A stretch of DNA of 64,000 nt from Diospyros lotus (Eukaryota; Streptophyta; Magnoliopsida; Ericales; Ebenaceae), in NCBI RefSeq assembly GCF_014633365.1, contig NC_068339.1, positions 29,149,316 to 29,213,315 of the forward strand, read 5' to 3'. A program made the position numbers and the translations under genes. Of the stretch, positions 32,340 through 43,218 are shown piece by piece. Below the pieces are notes generated by a model, which saw only the letters and a program-made list of their open reading frames with translations, made no database searches and was not told the origin of the DNA. Position 1 is the stretch's first letter; the number at the start of each line of letters is the position of its first letter.

Positions 32340-34713
32340 GAAAGACAAAATGAAGCCTAGCTAAGGCGAGCGACAACTTTGGTAAGTTAGACCTCAACAA
32401 CCTCGGAGGGCTGGACCTCGACAGTTTTAGTTAGTCGAACCTCAACATTGGCAGCAGGTAGGATGACCTCAGATGGATCCAGCGAGGTGGAAGCCTCAAC
32501 ATCCTCAATAGCACAACTGCGAACTGTTTCACCTCCTTGATAGCCTCATCACAGAACAAGGAGAAGTCCATTTTTGGGTGCTTCAACCACAAAGTGTAGA
32601 GGAATCCCAAGCAGGTGTCGGACATGGCCTCTTTGCCTGCTTGGTCAATTCAGGCTTCCACACTTTCCCTGATCTCATTAATGGTCAAATCCGCCATCTG
32701 CTCACACTTGTCAACTCGGTCTTTAGCTAGCTTCAGCCCATCCTTAGCCTTCCACAGCTCCTTCTCGGTCAGCTTCTACTCGTCTTTAGCCTTTTGAAAC
32801 TAATCTTTGGCCTTATTTAGCTCTCCAGTGAGCTTGGAGTTGGCAAATTCCCACATATTCTTTGCCTGATGGAGCTCCTCATCGAGGTCTTTATTTCTTT
32901 GATGCGCCTCCCACAGTTGCATCTTAGAACCCTCGGCCAACTTTTGGGTAACAAGAAGCTCGGCAAGTTGAGTCTTCTTCTCCTCCTTGAGCTTATTTAT
33001 CTCGCCCTAGAGGGACGTGTTCACCTCGTCGAGCTGTGCCTCGAAGTCCTGGTGTTACCCTTTGAGCTTCATGGTAGCAAGGGAGAGTTGTAAAACAAAA
33101 AGAATTAGCCCAAGGAAAAAAGCAAAACCAAGAAGATAAGAAATGAAAGAAAAACTTACCACGAAATTATGGCGGGTAATGAAATCGTAAAGGGCCAACC
33201 CTTTCATCCCCTCATTATTCAGGGGCTTGGCACTCGCGCTCAAGAGTGAGCATATAGTCTAGGAGGGCACTGCAATAAGTCCCTCCCAACATGGCCTCTA
33301 GGGGCACCTCCTTCTTAGGGACCCTAGCCCTCTTACCCCTATCATTATCCCGTTGTTGCTGTTGTTCGGGTTTTCTTTTTAAGCTCATAGCGAGGGTGTT
33401 CTGGGCTTCCCTCGAGACCTTCTTCCCATGATCTCAGCCAAACCCGCGATCATGAGGAACAAGAGCTCACTACTCTTACTGTTGTTGTTGTTACAGCGAT
33501 TGCTACTATTCTTGGGGCTTTGTTGCTGCTGTTATTGTTGTGGGTGTTGTTGTTGTTGAGGTCGCAACCTTTGCGTTTGCTATTCTGACCTCCCTCATCG
33601 TGAGCTTAAGCTTAGGGCTACAGGAGGAGTAGCAACTTGTCTCGTCTCGGACTTCTTTGGCATGGTGACGTTGAGGTTTACCATGACGGCGGTTTGACCT
33701 CCTTCCCCTCTACTACTGCTGGTCTCGGCAAGCTCGAAGGCGGGCGAAACGAGCTTCGAGCCTTGAACTCCGATATGCTCTCCCTCTATGACCTCAGCCT
33801 CAAGGGGAGGAATGAGCTAAAATTCCCTAAGCAGTTCATCTGTCAGATTAAAATTTTCTGAGCCTGCTCCCGCAACAACAAGGTTGTTAAGGATTTCGAT
33901 CTCTTTGACTAACAAGCTTAGCTTTCTGCTTCCGAAGTCTGCACAACAAAAGGAAGATGTGAAGAATCACGAAACAAAATAAAATCATCTATGCGAACAA
34001 ATATGCCCTTACCCAGGGTCAGTGTGAAACTAAAGTTTTTGAGTGACAAAAGGGAAGGGCAGGAAACGAAAAATCAACTAGACTTGTAATCGCCCACATT
34101 GGATTTTCCCTTTGCCCTACCCTGGGGGAGAATGGCTTTGTATTGAGAAGGATGAGCTGTCAAGTAATACATCTCGTTCTTGACACTTTTGAAGGAGAAA
34201 AGGAATTTGATAAGTTTCGAAGATAGGGGAGGAAGTTTATTCTTAAGAAATAAAATAGTCAGGGAAGTGAGTTAGGTATACGAGTTCGGGGTCAGCTAGA
34301 ATGGTGTGAGCTTGAGCTCGTTTAAAAGGTTGAGAAGGTACGATACGATGGGAAATCTAAACCCAAACTCAAGGTGTTGGGGGCTAATGGCTATGAAGCC
34401 GGTTGGGGGGTAGATCGCATGGGAGTTTAGAGAGGGGATAGATGCCCAACACTTATTCGAGAGATGAAATTCCCGGGCGTAAGTTGCCACCTCATGGAAT
34501 TTAGCTTTGGAGAGTTATCGCTTAAAAACCTCACACCCCATACTTCTCTCAGCGATCTGCCCACTAATAGTTGGAACAGATTCTGAAGACATCACTTCCG
34601 CGACCTCCCTAGCTCATGAGCTTGTTCCTTCAATGTTATGCATCTCTATCACGAGGCAGTTTTCAGAATTAGTGGTATTATCTTCTCCTATGATATGGTT
34701 GCAGTGCTTTTAA
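32340..34713 (-). pseudogene. Antisense ORF remnant of the Tat element
   Basis: The minus strand codes for pieces of one protein lying between pol and the 3' LTR. At its N-terminal side (34490-34296): YAREFHLSNKCWASIPSLNS, then PPTGFIAISPQHLEFGFRFP, a pattern seen in proteins annotated as putative plant transposon proteins. Further on come SFKSVKNEMYYLTAHPSQYK, a Q/N-rich tract (33560-33470) and then a long heptad-rich coiled coil (about 33050-32640: INKLKEEKKTQLAELLVTQK, ELHQAKNMWEFANSKLTGEL). Several stops interrupt it. Antisense ORFs in this place are known from Tat-clade elements; their job is not known to me. Confidence 0.65.
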
Positions 34714-35548
34714 CCTGAGTTCCCTTGAATAGAATTGAACATCTACAAAAAAAGAGAACACAATCAGGTCGCAGGACGTGGACCAGATCCCAAATAACTA
34801 GAAAAGCCCTAAAAATGCTCCCTATTTGATAGACCATATGCTTTACAATAGGATGCTACCTAAGGCGGAGGGGCTGCAACTACAAGCCCAGTACTCCATG
34901 GAATACTAATCCTAAGGTCTTTAAGCCCAAAGGCTCAGAGAATGCCTAATGAATCAATTCAAATCGGTACACTAGAAAATAGAGGCAGCACCGATAGGAT
35001 CGGGAAGACCAAAGAACCATTGACGGCTAACCAACAATGGACGACCTAAAGAAACCTCAAGACATGGATAGGAGTAATCGAAAGTTTACCTATCACAAAA
35101 ACCTCTTGTCGATACTAAAACCCAGAAGCAAGCCTTGAATAGCAATGGATGCCTGAGCAACCGTAGTTGGGAAAGCTTTGTTACAAAGAATACTTTGGAG
35201 ATGAAGAGAGTACAAGGCTAAAAAATTTTCAAAGTGGCGTGAAGAGGAAAAATGTAAGGCCCTTCTACTATTTATATGCCTAGCTCGGATGATCTCAACC
35301 GTTGAATCAAAACGACTTGTGGCATGCCCTGCATCCGTTAGTTGCATGACGACTCGTGAGCCCCATAACAACAATCATGCACTATAATAGGGGAATATGC
35401 ATATTAAATCCAGTCAAATAAGACATGCAGTGTGAAATGGCGTGAATTAAAGCAATTGGGCGAAAGTCTGAAAGGCAAATTGACAGCTGGAATGGCTGGC
35501 ACGCATCATCTCTCAGTCCGAAGATTGCACCGCGAGCTGGGGGGCTTG
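34714..35548 (+). other. Tat region before the 3' LTR, with polypurine tract
   Basis: Non-coding on the plus strand. Read on the minus strand it would be the promoter/5' end of the antisense ORF. It ends with GCTGGGGGGCTTG (about 35537-35548), the polypurine tract immediately before the right LTR at 35549. Confidence 0.6.
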
Positions 35549-38500
35549 TGTTATGCATATTTTCTACATTACTCCTTATGGGTTGGACTTGACCCAGCAG
35601 GCCGGCCCAATCGCCTCAAGCCCAGTAGGCTAAGCTGAGCTCGTCAGAGCAAGCTCACACGTCGTTGAGATTTCGAGCTCAGATCGTAGAACCAAGCGAG
35701 CTTCTTGTAAGCTCCCAGCAAGGCTTCCAGCGAGCTCTCAATGATATACTAAACGAGCTCCTAGTAATGCTTCTAGCTAGTTGGCCTAACCATATAGCTC
35801 GCCAGCCAAACTATTCAGCTCATATAGCAACAAGATTGCTGAATAACTTGAGGCAAGGACCCACTTACTTTTATGGGACAAACCAGATCTTTGATAATAT
35901 GGAGCCCCACTCCTAATTTTATGGACATGAGAAGGACATCTTGTCCCCCATGATATCATCTCTACACTTTTGTATTTTATGCAATTGTAAGCACCCCTCA
36001 CTATAAATAGGGGTCAATAACACCATTGTAGAGGGATAATACTGATAATACCATACTGTTACTCTGCCAGAATGTCCAGAGAACAATCGTGGATGTAGTG
36101 ACCCGTGAAAGGGGCTAAGAAATTTTGAGTAAATTAAATATGTTTGAGGATTTAGAAATTTGAGAATTTAAATTTTTGGGAATCAAGAGGATTTTCGGCC
36201 ATGGAAAATAATTTTTGAGTAATTAAAATTTTTAAGAAGGCAAAATATCATTATTTGAATTTTTGGGATTTTTATTAGAATAAAGATTTTTGGGAGGAAT
36301 TGAATTAATTGATTAAGGGCATATATGGAAGGAGGAGAGCAAAAGAATTAAGTGATTTAATTTAATAAAAACTAAGAGTTAATTTTGAGTTAGGACTTTG
36401 ACGTATAGGGTTTCAAGGCCTCTATATATAAATTGCATGGCTTGCAATGTGGCTTCACGCCGCTGGAAAGATTGAAGGAGGCAGAGAGTTTTTGAGAAGA
36501 GAGAAAGAAGGAGAGGAAAAGCAGAGGCTCTACAAATTGATTTTTGCAAACAGAGAGTTTGGTTTTACTTTGGCAGGCAAGTTCTCTCTTTTTCTTCTCA
36601 TTACGTGGATTTAAACCTCTTAATCAATGATTTTCTTGAAGTTCTTCACGCCAATAACCTTCCCATTGGCTCTCTGTTCAAGTTCCTCCATCTACATGTA
36701 CATATAGATATAAATATTTGTATAACATTATCACAATAATGTTTGACCCTACTGTTGATAAACTGAGAATTCGATCCTTCTTTATTATGATTTGTTCATC
36801 ATAATTTTTCCCTTTGGAATGGTGTAGCTTATAAGATTGATGGATATATATATATATATATTTGTATGTAGGGAGTTCTTGAAATATATATATACGTTCT
36901 TGGATATGTATATATATATGTATATGAGTTGCAGAGAATAAGTTGTTTGAATTCCATTGCGTTGCTTTTGAAAAATTATCGTTGATTGATTGTGAATTCG
37001 TTCCCTTCAATGCAGTTTAAGTCCTCTTAAATTACCTTTCTCAATAGGTGTAGATGGTGGTCTGATTTTGGAAGTAATATACATATATATAGAATTGCAG
37101 AGGCCTTGCGTAAGATTTCAATTTATAAGCAGAAAGTTACTGTAGCGATATACTGTAGCAATATTATTGTAGCATCGTTACTGTAGCGATGTTACTGTAG
37201 CACAGAAAAAATATATATATATATTTTCTTTTTTTCATCCTAATATGAGTTTAATACAAGTAGAAATCCCTTTAATTAAGTTCTAAATTAAATTTATATT
37301 ATTTTAAATAAATATTGATAAGATTTAAAGAAATCTTATGCTTTAAAAATAATAGTAAGCAAGTCTTATTCATCTAGCATATCCTTGAACTCATAAGGCT
37401 TGAAGTTTAATATTTATCTTTTGATTGAACTTCAATTAAAATAATTACATTATTGGGATAGTTTGGAAGTGAGAAGAGAAGGCACCAATTTAAAAGATTA
37501 ATATTTAATTTCATGCCTCCATATAAAACTTAAAGGGACAAATATTGGATGCCTCAATATTTAGCAAAAGTATTCGAAGTCTTAAACCCTTATGATATGA
37601 AATTGGAGTTCATTGTTGTTTTTCAAGATACATAAGAGGGTTAAGTTAATCTCATAGGTTGAGGAGTAGTAACTAAATTGATACAAGGGTAAGAAAAATC
37701 TATGTTTACATAATTAATCCAAAGTATCAAGTCTCCAATACAATGAAAATTAAGACACATGCATTGCATAAGATTATTTGAGTTTATGTGCATTCATGTT
37801 GTATGACCATGGAGCATGAGATTACTTGGAGTACTTCATCTTGTGTGCTAGTAAGTATTTGAACATTTGGCATTTAAGGTGGCTTAGTCCGCGAAGGGAT
37901 CCCATGAGCTCAGTTCTTTTGAGATTACCCACTACCGGTAGCGAGGGGCGGCAGCCCTAGTAATACTATTGAGATGATATTTCTTTTCTGTTCGCTCCTA
38001 GATGTGGAGTAGGGGTGTCTGACCTTAGTGAGTATTTGTCTGATGTATATGGTTGCAGGTTCAGCAATAGGCAGGTATGAGACTTCTTCTTTATATATAT
38101 GGGTCTTGGCCAGTTTTGCATATATACCTGCATGAGTGATGTTTATTTATTCCACATCTATACGAGAACCTACGCAACCATATAAGACATGCCTATATAT
38201 TAATTCCCTCAAATTCATATCAGTTATCCATTAGTTTATGACCGGTTATCTATGAGTTGTGAGATGAGTCAGTCTTGACGAGTTCAGCTTTTCTTTGTCT
38301 CAGCTTTAAATTTTCTTTCGTTGCTTATGACTTGCAGAGTCTTGTGACTCACCTTGTATTCTTCACCATTCCAGATCATAGCGAGGTAGCTCTTGAGGCG
38401 GGTCCTAGTAATAGCAGTGGGAGACGCTAGCAGTGTGTGCGTGGAGGCCACTCGATGCCTATAAGATTTCTGGGTCATGGTTGACTAGTTTAGAGATTGT

Positions 38501-38819
38501 TATACATTTTATTTTCAGCATTGAGGGATATCTCATTTAAGTTTACATTCTGTTGGTTGAGTTTTGTTTGCCTTGAGTTATGGTACAGTTTAATAATTTT
38601 ATTTCTAGTTTATGAGAACTAATTATTATTTTTGGTATGGGTTTTCTCTTATTAATTATCGTAGCACTTGGGGTGCTACAGTGGAAGTAGGCATCGTTCT
38701 GACAGAACCACGTAAAATTCTCTTGTCTTTGCTTCTACTTAGTTTTTCATCATTTCATTTCGACTTATTTTCTCATTGCGGGCCTACGAATCATAATCGG
38801 TTGAATCTAAACATTGATA
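35549..38819 (+). repeat. Right LTR of Tat Gypsy, split by a solo LTR
   Basis: Starts TGTTATGCAT and matches 24243-24833. TATA box CTATAAATAG at 36001. The LTR is interrupted at 36093 by a 2587-bp solo LTR and resumes at 38686 to end ACATTGATA (38819; CA has become TA). Without the insert and one target copy it is about 679 bp, about 88 bp longer than the left LTR. Confidence 0.88.
36094..38680 (+). mobile_element. 2587-bp solo LTR nested in the Gypsy LTR
   Basis: Starts TGTAGTGACCCGTG and ends GGGGTGCTACA, with a perfect 5-bp duplication GTGGA on both sides (36089-36093; 38681-38685). It holds a TATA box (TATATATAAA near 36424) followed by a purine-rich leader. It also holds five TACTGTAGC-type repeats (37137-37202), a (TA)n tract and a GAGTC-N4-GACTC hairpin (38337-38350). 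There is no gag or pol, so it is a solo LTR left by recombination, or an unusual non-coding element. Closely related starts occur at 62336 and, on the minus strand, in the 17205-21476 element. Confidence 0.88.
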
Positions 38820-38899
38820 ATATTATTTTCTATTAAAAATATTTTTTAAATATATTTTAGATTAATTTATAAAATATTTTTATAGCATTTGTATCACAA

Positions 38900-39000
38900 A
38901 AGAATTTAACAAATTGGGCGCAAGCCCCTTGATTCGAACCCAACACCTCAGGGTTGTCCTTGCACGCGTGCCCTAACTAATCTACAAACATTATTGATTA
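38900..39000 (-). mobile_element. tRNA-derived SINE-like fragment
   Basis: On the minus strand TAGATTAGTTAGGGCAC (A-box-like), ACAACCCTGAGGTG and TGGGTTCGAATCAAGG (B box GGTTCGAATC) stand in tRNA order and spacing. The acceptor and T stems are poor, so it is not a working tRNA gene. It lies inside the ~1.14-kb solo LTR. Could be a SINE head or a tRNA pseudogene. Confidence 0.45.
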
Positions 39001-39780
39001 CATGAATACACATATTAATTTCAAATATACTTCTAAGCTTTCCTACCATAACAGTCAGATTTATAACCGTTGGAAAAGTGGTTAAAATTTGAGATGTCAA
39101 GTGTTTCCATTGTAAATCGAAAACGCTCTCAAGTTATCATCCAAGTAATCCAAGGCTTATAAAGTATTATTGCACATCAACTGAAGAGCTAAAAGGTGAG
39201 AAGAGAAAAATATTTTTGAGTCTACTCCGAATTTTTTCGAGGTCATTAATTTATTTATTTTATTTAAATATTATTGCCTTGTATATTTTTGTACTTAATT
39301 GTTTATTTGTGTTCAAGTGTGGACAAATTATTTGTAAACATTTAAAGAATTGTATAGGTTTCCTATAACCTTTAAAATCTAAGTGTATCTAGTTTTCAAG
39401 ATAAGCTAGGGAGAAAATCTTGGTGTAATGGTTGCCTAAAACCTGTTATAATCTAGATATATATCTAGTTTCCAAGGTGAGCTAGTGTGAAAACCTTACT
39501 GATTTAATTTAGTGGAACCCCAAGGGTGGTTAGATATTGAGATAGTAAACTAGGTGTATGTGGAAATATCAAACCATTATAGATTGTGTTGTGCTTCATT
39601 GTATTTATTTTTGCTATATCTTTTCGCTTACATTAATTATTAATCTCAAACATAATTTATAATATTTATCATATATATTCTGAAATAAAATCATTAATCA
39701 AGAATATTTATTAAAAAAGAAAAAAAATTTAATTACTCAATTCACCCCCTCTTGAGTAACCATACCTTAAGGGACCAACA

Positions 39781-39970
39781 GGTTTGTCCTAGACCTCGTC
39801 TATTTTGCACGGATGGATCTGACCCAACAAGGAATGTCGGACCCGTGCTTCAAGACGAGGTCCTAGAAGGGTGTCTTGCTGGTGAGAAGCTCCATGAGGA
39901 GGACACCGAAGCTATATACATTGGCAAGTTGGGAAGGGGGTTTGCAGAGGGCACGATCTACAACCAAAGG
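39781..39970 (-). pseudogene. Receptor-like kinase pseudogene, kinase core part
   Basis: Minus strand: ANVYSFGVLLMELLTSKTPF, a frame break, then QDLVLKHGSDIPCWVRSI. ADVYSFGVLLLELLTGK is the kinase subdomain IX signature of LRR receptor-like kinases (RLK902-type). The invariant Asp of that motif is Asn here. The text stops at the solo LTR and resumes, in the same orientation, at 24055. Sequence upstream of subdomain IX is not recognisable. Confidence 0.75.
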
Positions 39971-40869
39971 AAGAGAAGAAAGGAGAGAGGCAAGAGATGT
40001 AGGGTGTGAAAGATTGGGGGTTAGGGGAGGGAGGAGGGGGGTGTGCGTTTTTCGCATTTGATATTTTCAGCCAAAACACACCCAAAACAATAAAAAGTTG
40101 TTTATGGTTTCCTTTACAAAAAAATTTCTTGTTTTCAAAAATGCATTTTTGAAAATAGCAAAGTAAACGCATTTTCAGTATTTCAAAAAATTGAAAACTC
40201 AAAATAAGTTGAAAATAGTTAAAAGAACGCAATCTTAGGTTTCTACAATTCAGAAAACAAACAGAGGACATAGAACATTCTCTATACAAATATTTTGATA
40301 CTTAAATTAGATCATTATGGTTAAAAGAGTAGCAAAGCTCTTTTATAGATTTTAGTGATTTACCTTTGAAAAATAAGAGTTCACTTATTTATAGAAGAAC
40401 TTAAGGGAATTATGATAATCATCCATGATATTTTAGGACTAACTTGAATTTTGTTTATCATTATCTGTTACACAGTTTTTGAATAGTATTTTGAAGTTAT
40501 CTATTTGTACATTTTTCTATTTTGCAAATGTGTCGCGAGAGAATTCGCCGAGAGGGTCTCTCGAGCCTTTTGTGAGTCCCTCCTCTATTTTGTCTCTTAT
40601 GCTTTATCTTTAATTTTTGAACTTGTTCTTTGTGAGCTTTGTGATTGGTCTAATGCATATTCATTGGGTGAATCTTTTTGCTTCCAAATCTTTTTCCCTT
40701 TCGTCTCCATCTGAATTTTTATTAATTAAGATCTTGTTTCAGATCTCTCATTTGATTTATTTAATGGAAGTTTGATCCATATATTCATCAATATTTATTG
40801 AGGACGTTGTTCTTTTAAATTTGTTGGGTTTTTCTGTTTTGCTAGGTTAAATTTGGCATTTTGAAAAAT
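39971..40869. other. Non-coding, AT-rich; possible MITE at 40040-40245
   Basis: GTGCGTTTTTCGCATTTGAT (about 40041) and, in reverse, TTGCGTTCTTTTAACTATTT (near 40230) are weakly inverted, and the stretch between is rich in GTTTTCAAAA-like palindromes. This may be a small hAT-type MITE; no duplication was found. Nothing else is seen. Confidence 0.35.
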
Positions 40870-41055
40870 ACTTTTAAAGTATATCTCATTTAGAAATTTA
40901 ATTTTTAGTGAGATGATTCTATTATATTCATTACAATGAATAAAATAGTCTTATTTCTACTTTTAAAGTATTTCTCATTTTGGTTATAAAGAAATTTAAT
41001 ATTAAACGGGATGATTCTATTATATTCAATATAGTGAATAAAATAGTCTTATTTT
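40870..41055 (+). repeat. Two-copy tandem repeat (~89-97 bp)
   Basis: Two head-to-tail copies, starting ACTTTTAAAGTATNTCTCAT at 40870 and 40959. Each ends with GATGATTCTATTATATTCAN and AATGAATAAAATAGTCTTAT, containing a TATTCA...TGAATA inverted repeat. Confidence 0.85.
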
Positions 41056-41112
41056 TAACATTTTTCTTTTCTCCCTTTCTTAACTACACATTGTTTTCAC
41101 TATTTAGTTGAC

Positions 41113-41736
41113 GAGTGCGATTTTGTTCATCCCTTTTAACGAGGGTTAAAATAACTCTCGTGAAAAGCTAACAACCTCTCCTCTTTCTGCTTTTCTCTTT
41201 TTCTCCAAGCTTCTGTCTCTCATCTCTTCTTTCTCCCCCTTTCCTCTTCTTCTCCAACCAGCCTCATGCCGTTGCCGCCTAACAACCTCTCATTTTTATG
41301 CTTCCCTCTTCTTCTCCTAGCCTCCCTCTCTCTTTTCTTCTCTCTCCCCCCTTTCTTCTTTTTCATGTCGTCGCTGCCTAACGATCTCTCCTTTCTCTAC
41401 TTCTATCTTTTTCTCCAAGCCTCCATCTCCCATCTCTCCCCCACTTTCCTCTTCTACTCCAACCAGTCTCATATTGCCACCGCCTCTTCTTGTGCGTCGA
41501 CCACCGAGGTTTCCTTTTGCGCCGACCGTGAGGCAAATAGGCAAGGATGTAGCGGTGAGGCGAGACGAGGAGGCAATACAGTGGCGAGGCAGCAGTGAAA
41601 GGAAGGCTGCGAAGGGTTGGCGACGAAAGCAAGGAAAGGAGAGAAAGAGAAACGAGGTAAGTAAGACCTTAGAAATGACCTTTTTACCCCCAAATTAATG
41701 GGGATAAAGTTAAAAGGGGTGAACAAAATCGCACTA
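41113..41736. mobile_element. Mutator-like MITE, 624 bp
   Basis: Terminal inverted repeats of about 24 bp: AGTGCGATTTTGTTCATCCC on the left; the right end in reverse is AGTGCGATTTTGTTCACCCC. Flanks TTAGTTGAC and TTAGGAGAC form a 9-bp duplication with two mismatches, the size made by Mutator-like transposases. The interior holds three ~100-bp CT-rich repeats and a short GC-rich stretch (41480-41640) whose long open frames on both strands are composition artefacts. Confidence 0.7.
41166..41475 (+). repeat. Three CT-rich ~100-bp imperfect repeats
   Basis: Units begin near 41168, 41276 and 41375 with CTAACAACCTCTCNTTTTTN-like text followed by CTTTTTCTCCAAGCCTCC. All lie inside the 41113-41736 MITE. 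The polypyrimidine strand gives long stop-free frames without protein-like composition. Confidence 0.65.
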
Positions 41737-42330
41737 TTAGGAGACAGGATGAAAAGCAATGCTTAACATAATAAGCGATGCATATTAGTCCATGTGTCAT
41801 CTTATTTGCTTTCTACGCGTATATGCTATAATAAAGTGAGTTAATCAAACAAAGAAAGTTGATACTCATTTTAGCCACTTGTTTCACGTTTTGTCATCTC
41901 GCTATTAGTATGTTATAAATTAAGGGTTAGCTACTCATCTCTGACTTGTCAACTTAGATATAGTAATGTAAATTTAACATTTCCTCCTTTACATAGATGG
42001 ATAATTCAAAATCATTAATTTTTCATGTAACAAATGGAAGTAATTAATTTAATATCCATTATTATTTTGTTTTGCCTTGGAAATTACTTTTGTCATCTAT
42101 ACTACTATATTTATCATATGAAATGAGAAATTTTATTGCCTCCGACGCATCACATTTGTCATACAGTTTTTAGTGTCTCAAACCAATTAAGTATTATGAT
42201 ATGTTATTGCTAAGGATAATTTCACAAATACATGAAAACAATCAATTAAGATCTTTTACAAATATAATTCGATGATCTTCAAGAATGAGTGACCATGCAC
42301 AAATAGTTGGTGAAGTGGGAGATGACAGTA
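41737..42330. other. AT-rich spacer, nothing recognised
   Basis: No open frame, repeat or terminal structure stands out. Confidence 0.5.
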
Positions 42331-43218
42331 GGAGGCTGTTTGGCTTATCTTTTTTCTAATAAACTTATAAATATTTCTACTTATAAGTTATATAAAACTT
42401 AAAAATTGACTAACATTTAATTTGATATTGTGTTTGAATAAATCTATTTTAAAAGTCATTTATATAGTTATGTATTTATTTTAAAAAATTTAATAAACTA
42501 TCATAACATAACAAAAAGACTAAAATGGATATATTATTGAATAATACAAATCAAATTTATAAAAATACTAAATTTTAATTAAATAAATTATAAATTAATA
42601 TTCATCTGATAAAATTGTTACAATTATATATTAATAAATTATATACAATTATTATTAAAAAATATATTAATACATTCATTTATGTTTAAATTTAGGTTTA
42701 ATTCATAAAAATATTAAATATATTAATACAATAGACATTAATATATATATATATATTTATACAGAGATGGAGGTGTGGGCGGCAAATAATAGTGATGGAC
42801 AATGGAGGAGGCGATTATGAAGGCAGAAGGCGATGGATGATGGGGAGGGGGCTGGAGACAGTTGTCAATGGGGATAGGGCAGGAGGCAACGATCGTCGTG
42901 GAAGAAATGAAGGTGGCGACAATGATGGAAGAGCCAGAGAAAGACAACAACAAAGAGAAGGATGAAAGAGGGATGAAAGAGATAAGTAGATGTTGAAAAT
43001 ATTATAATTGCTCGAGGGTATAATGGTAAAATATTTTATCAACAAAATAAACTCTCAACAGTTTATTGAAAAAGTTAGGGGGATAGTTTTTCCAAAACAC
43101 TGTTAAAACAGTTTATAAGCTCAATAACGTTTAAACTCTTACATTTTTAGCAAATATATAACTAAATAAATTATGTAACTTATAAGTTAAAAGAGGAGCT
43201 TATAAGCCAAACAGCCCC
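42331..43218. mobile_element. TIR element (~890 bp), hAT/MITE-like
   Basis: The left end GGAGGCTGTTTGGCTTAT and the right end in reverse GGGGCTGTTTGGCTTATAAG form a terminal inverted repeat of at least 15 bp. A CTTATAAGTTA palindrome occurs near both ends. TGTTTGGCTTATAAG ends are common in plant MITEs. The flanks share only TAG/TA, so the target duplication is unclear. The interior is AT-rich plus a purine-rich block (42765-42975) and a (TA)n run. Confidence 0.55.

Larger units (their letters stand above)
24243..38819 (+). mobile_element. Tat-lineage Ty3/Gypsy retrotransposon with nested inserts
   Basis: Two LTRs (24243-24833 and the split 35549-38819) and a perfect 5-bp duplication ATATT (24238-24242; 38820-38824) bound the element. 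Internal order on the plus strand: primer site TGGCGCTAGAGGAAGGG (24837), gag, protease, RT, RNase H, a second archaeal-type RNase H, integrase, a long 3' non-coding region, an antisense ORF remnant and a GGGGGG polypurine tract. The second RNase H and antisense ORF are features of the Tat (Ogre/Retand-like) clade. Stop codons are many, so the copy is dead. Two younger solo LTRs sit inside it. Confidence 0.92.
24056..39780. mobile_element. Solo LTR (~1.14 kb) split by a Gypsy insertion
   Basis: Starts TGTTGAGTAAACTTACTC (24056) and ends CAATTCACCCCCTCTTGAGT...GGGACCAACA (39780), end sequences common in plant Copia LTRs. Without the Gypsy at 24243-38819 and one target copy it is about 1143 bp with no internal region. 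Flanks are GGCTC and GGTTT, a 5-bp duplication if two C-to-T changes are allowed. It interrupts a receptor-like kinase sequence, which independently supports both ends. Confidence 0.75.

Noticed and set aside
33470..33565. Plus-strand GTTGTTGTT repeat as a microsatellite only
   Set aside because: On the minus strand it is a Q/N-rich tract within the antisense ORF remnant, so it is described there instead.
38900..39000. Functional tRNA gene
   Set aside because: The T stem and acceptor stem do not pair and no anticodon loop is credible; only box-like motifs remain.
41266..41759. Overlapping open frames on both strands
   Set aside because: Polypyrimidine/polypurine composition inside a MITE; low-complexity translation.
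42331..43218. Firm classification as hAT
   Set aside because: The terminal repeat is clear but an 8-bp duplication could not be found, so only a generic TIR element is reported.
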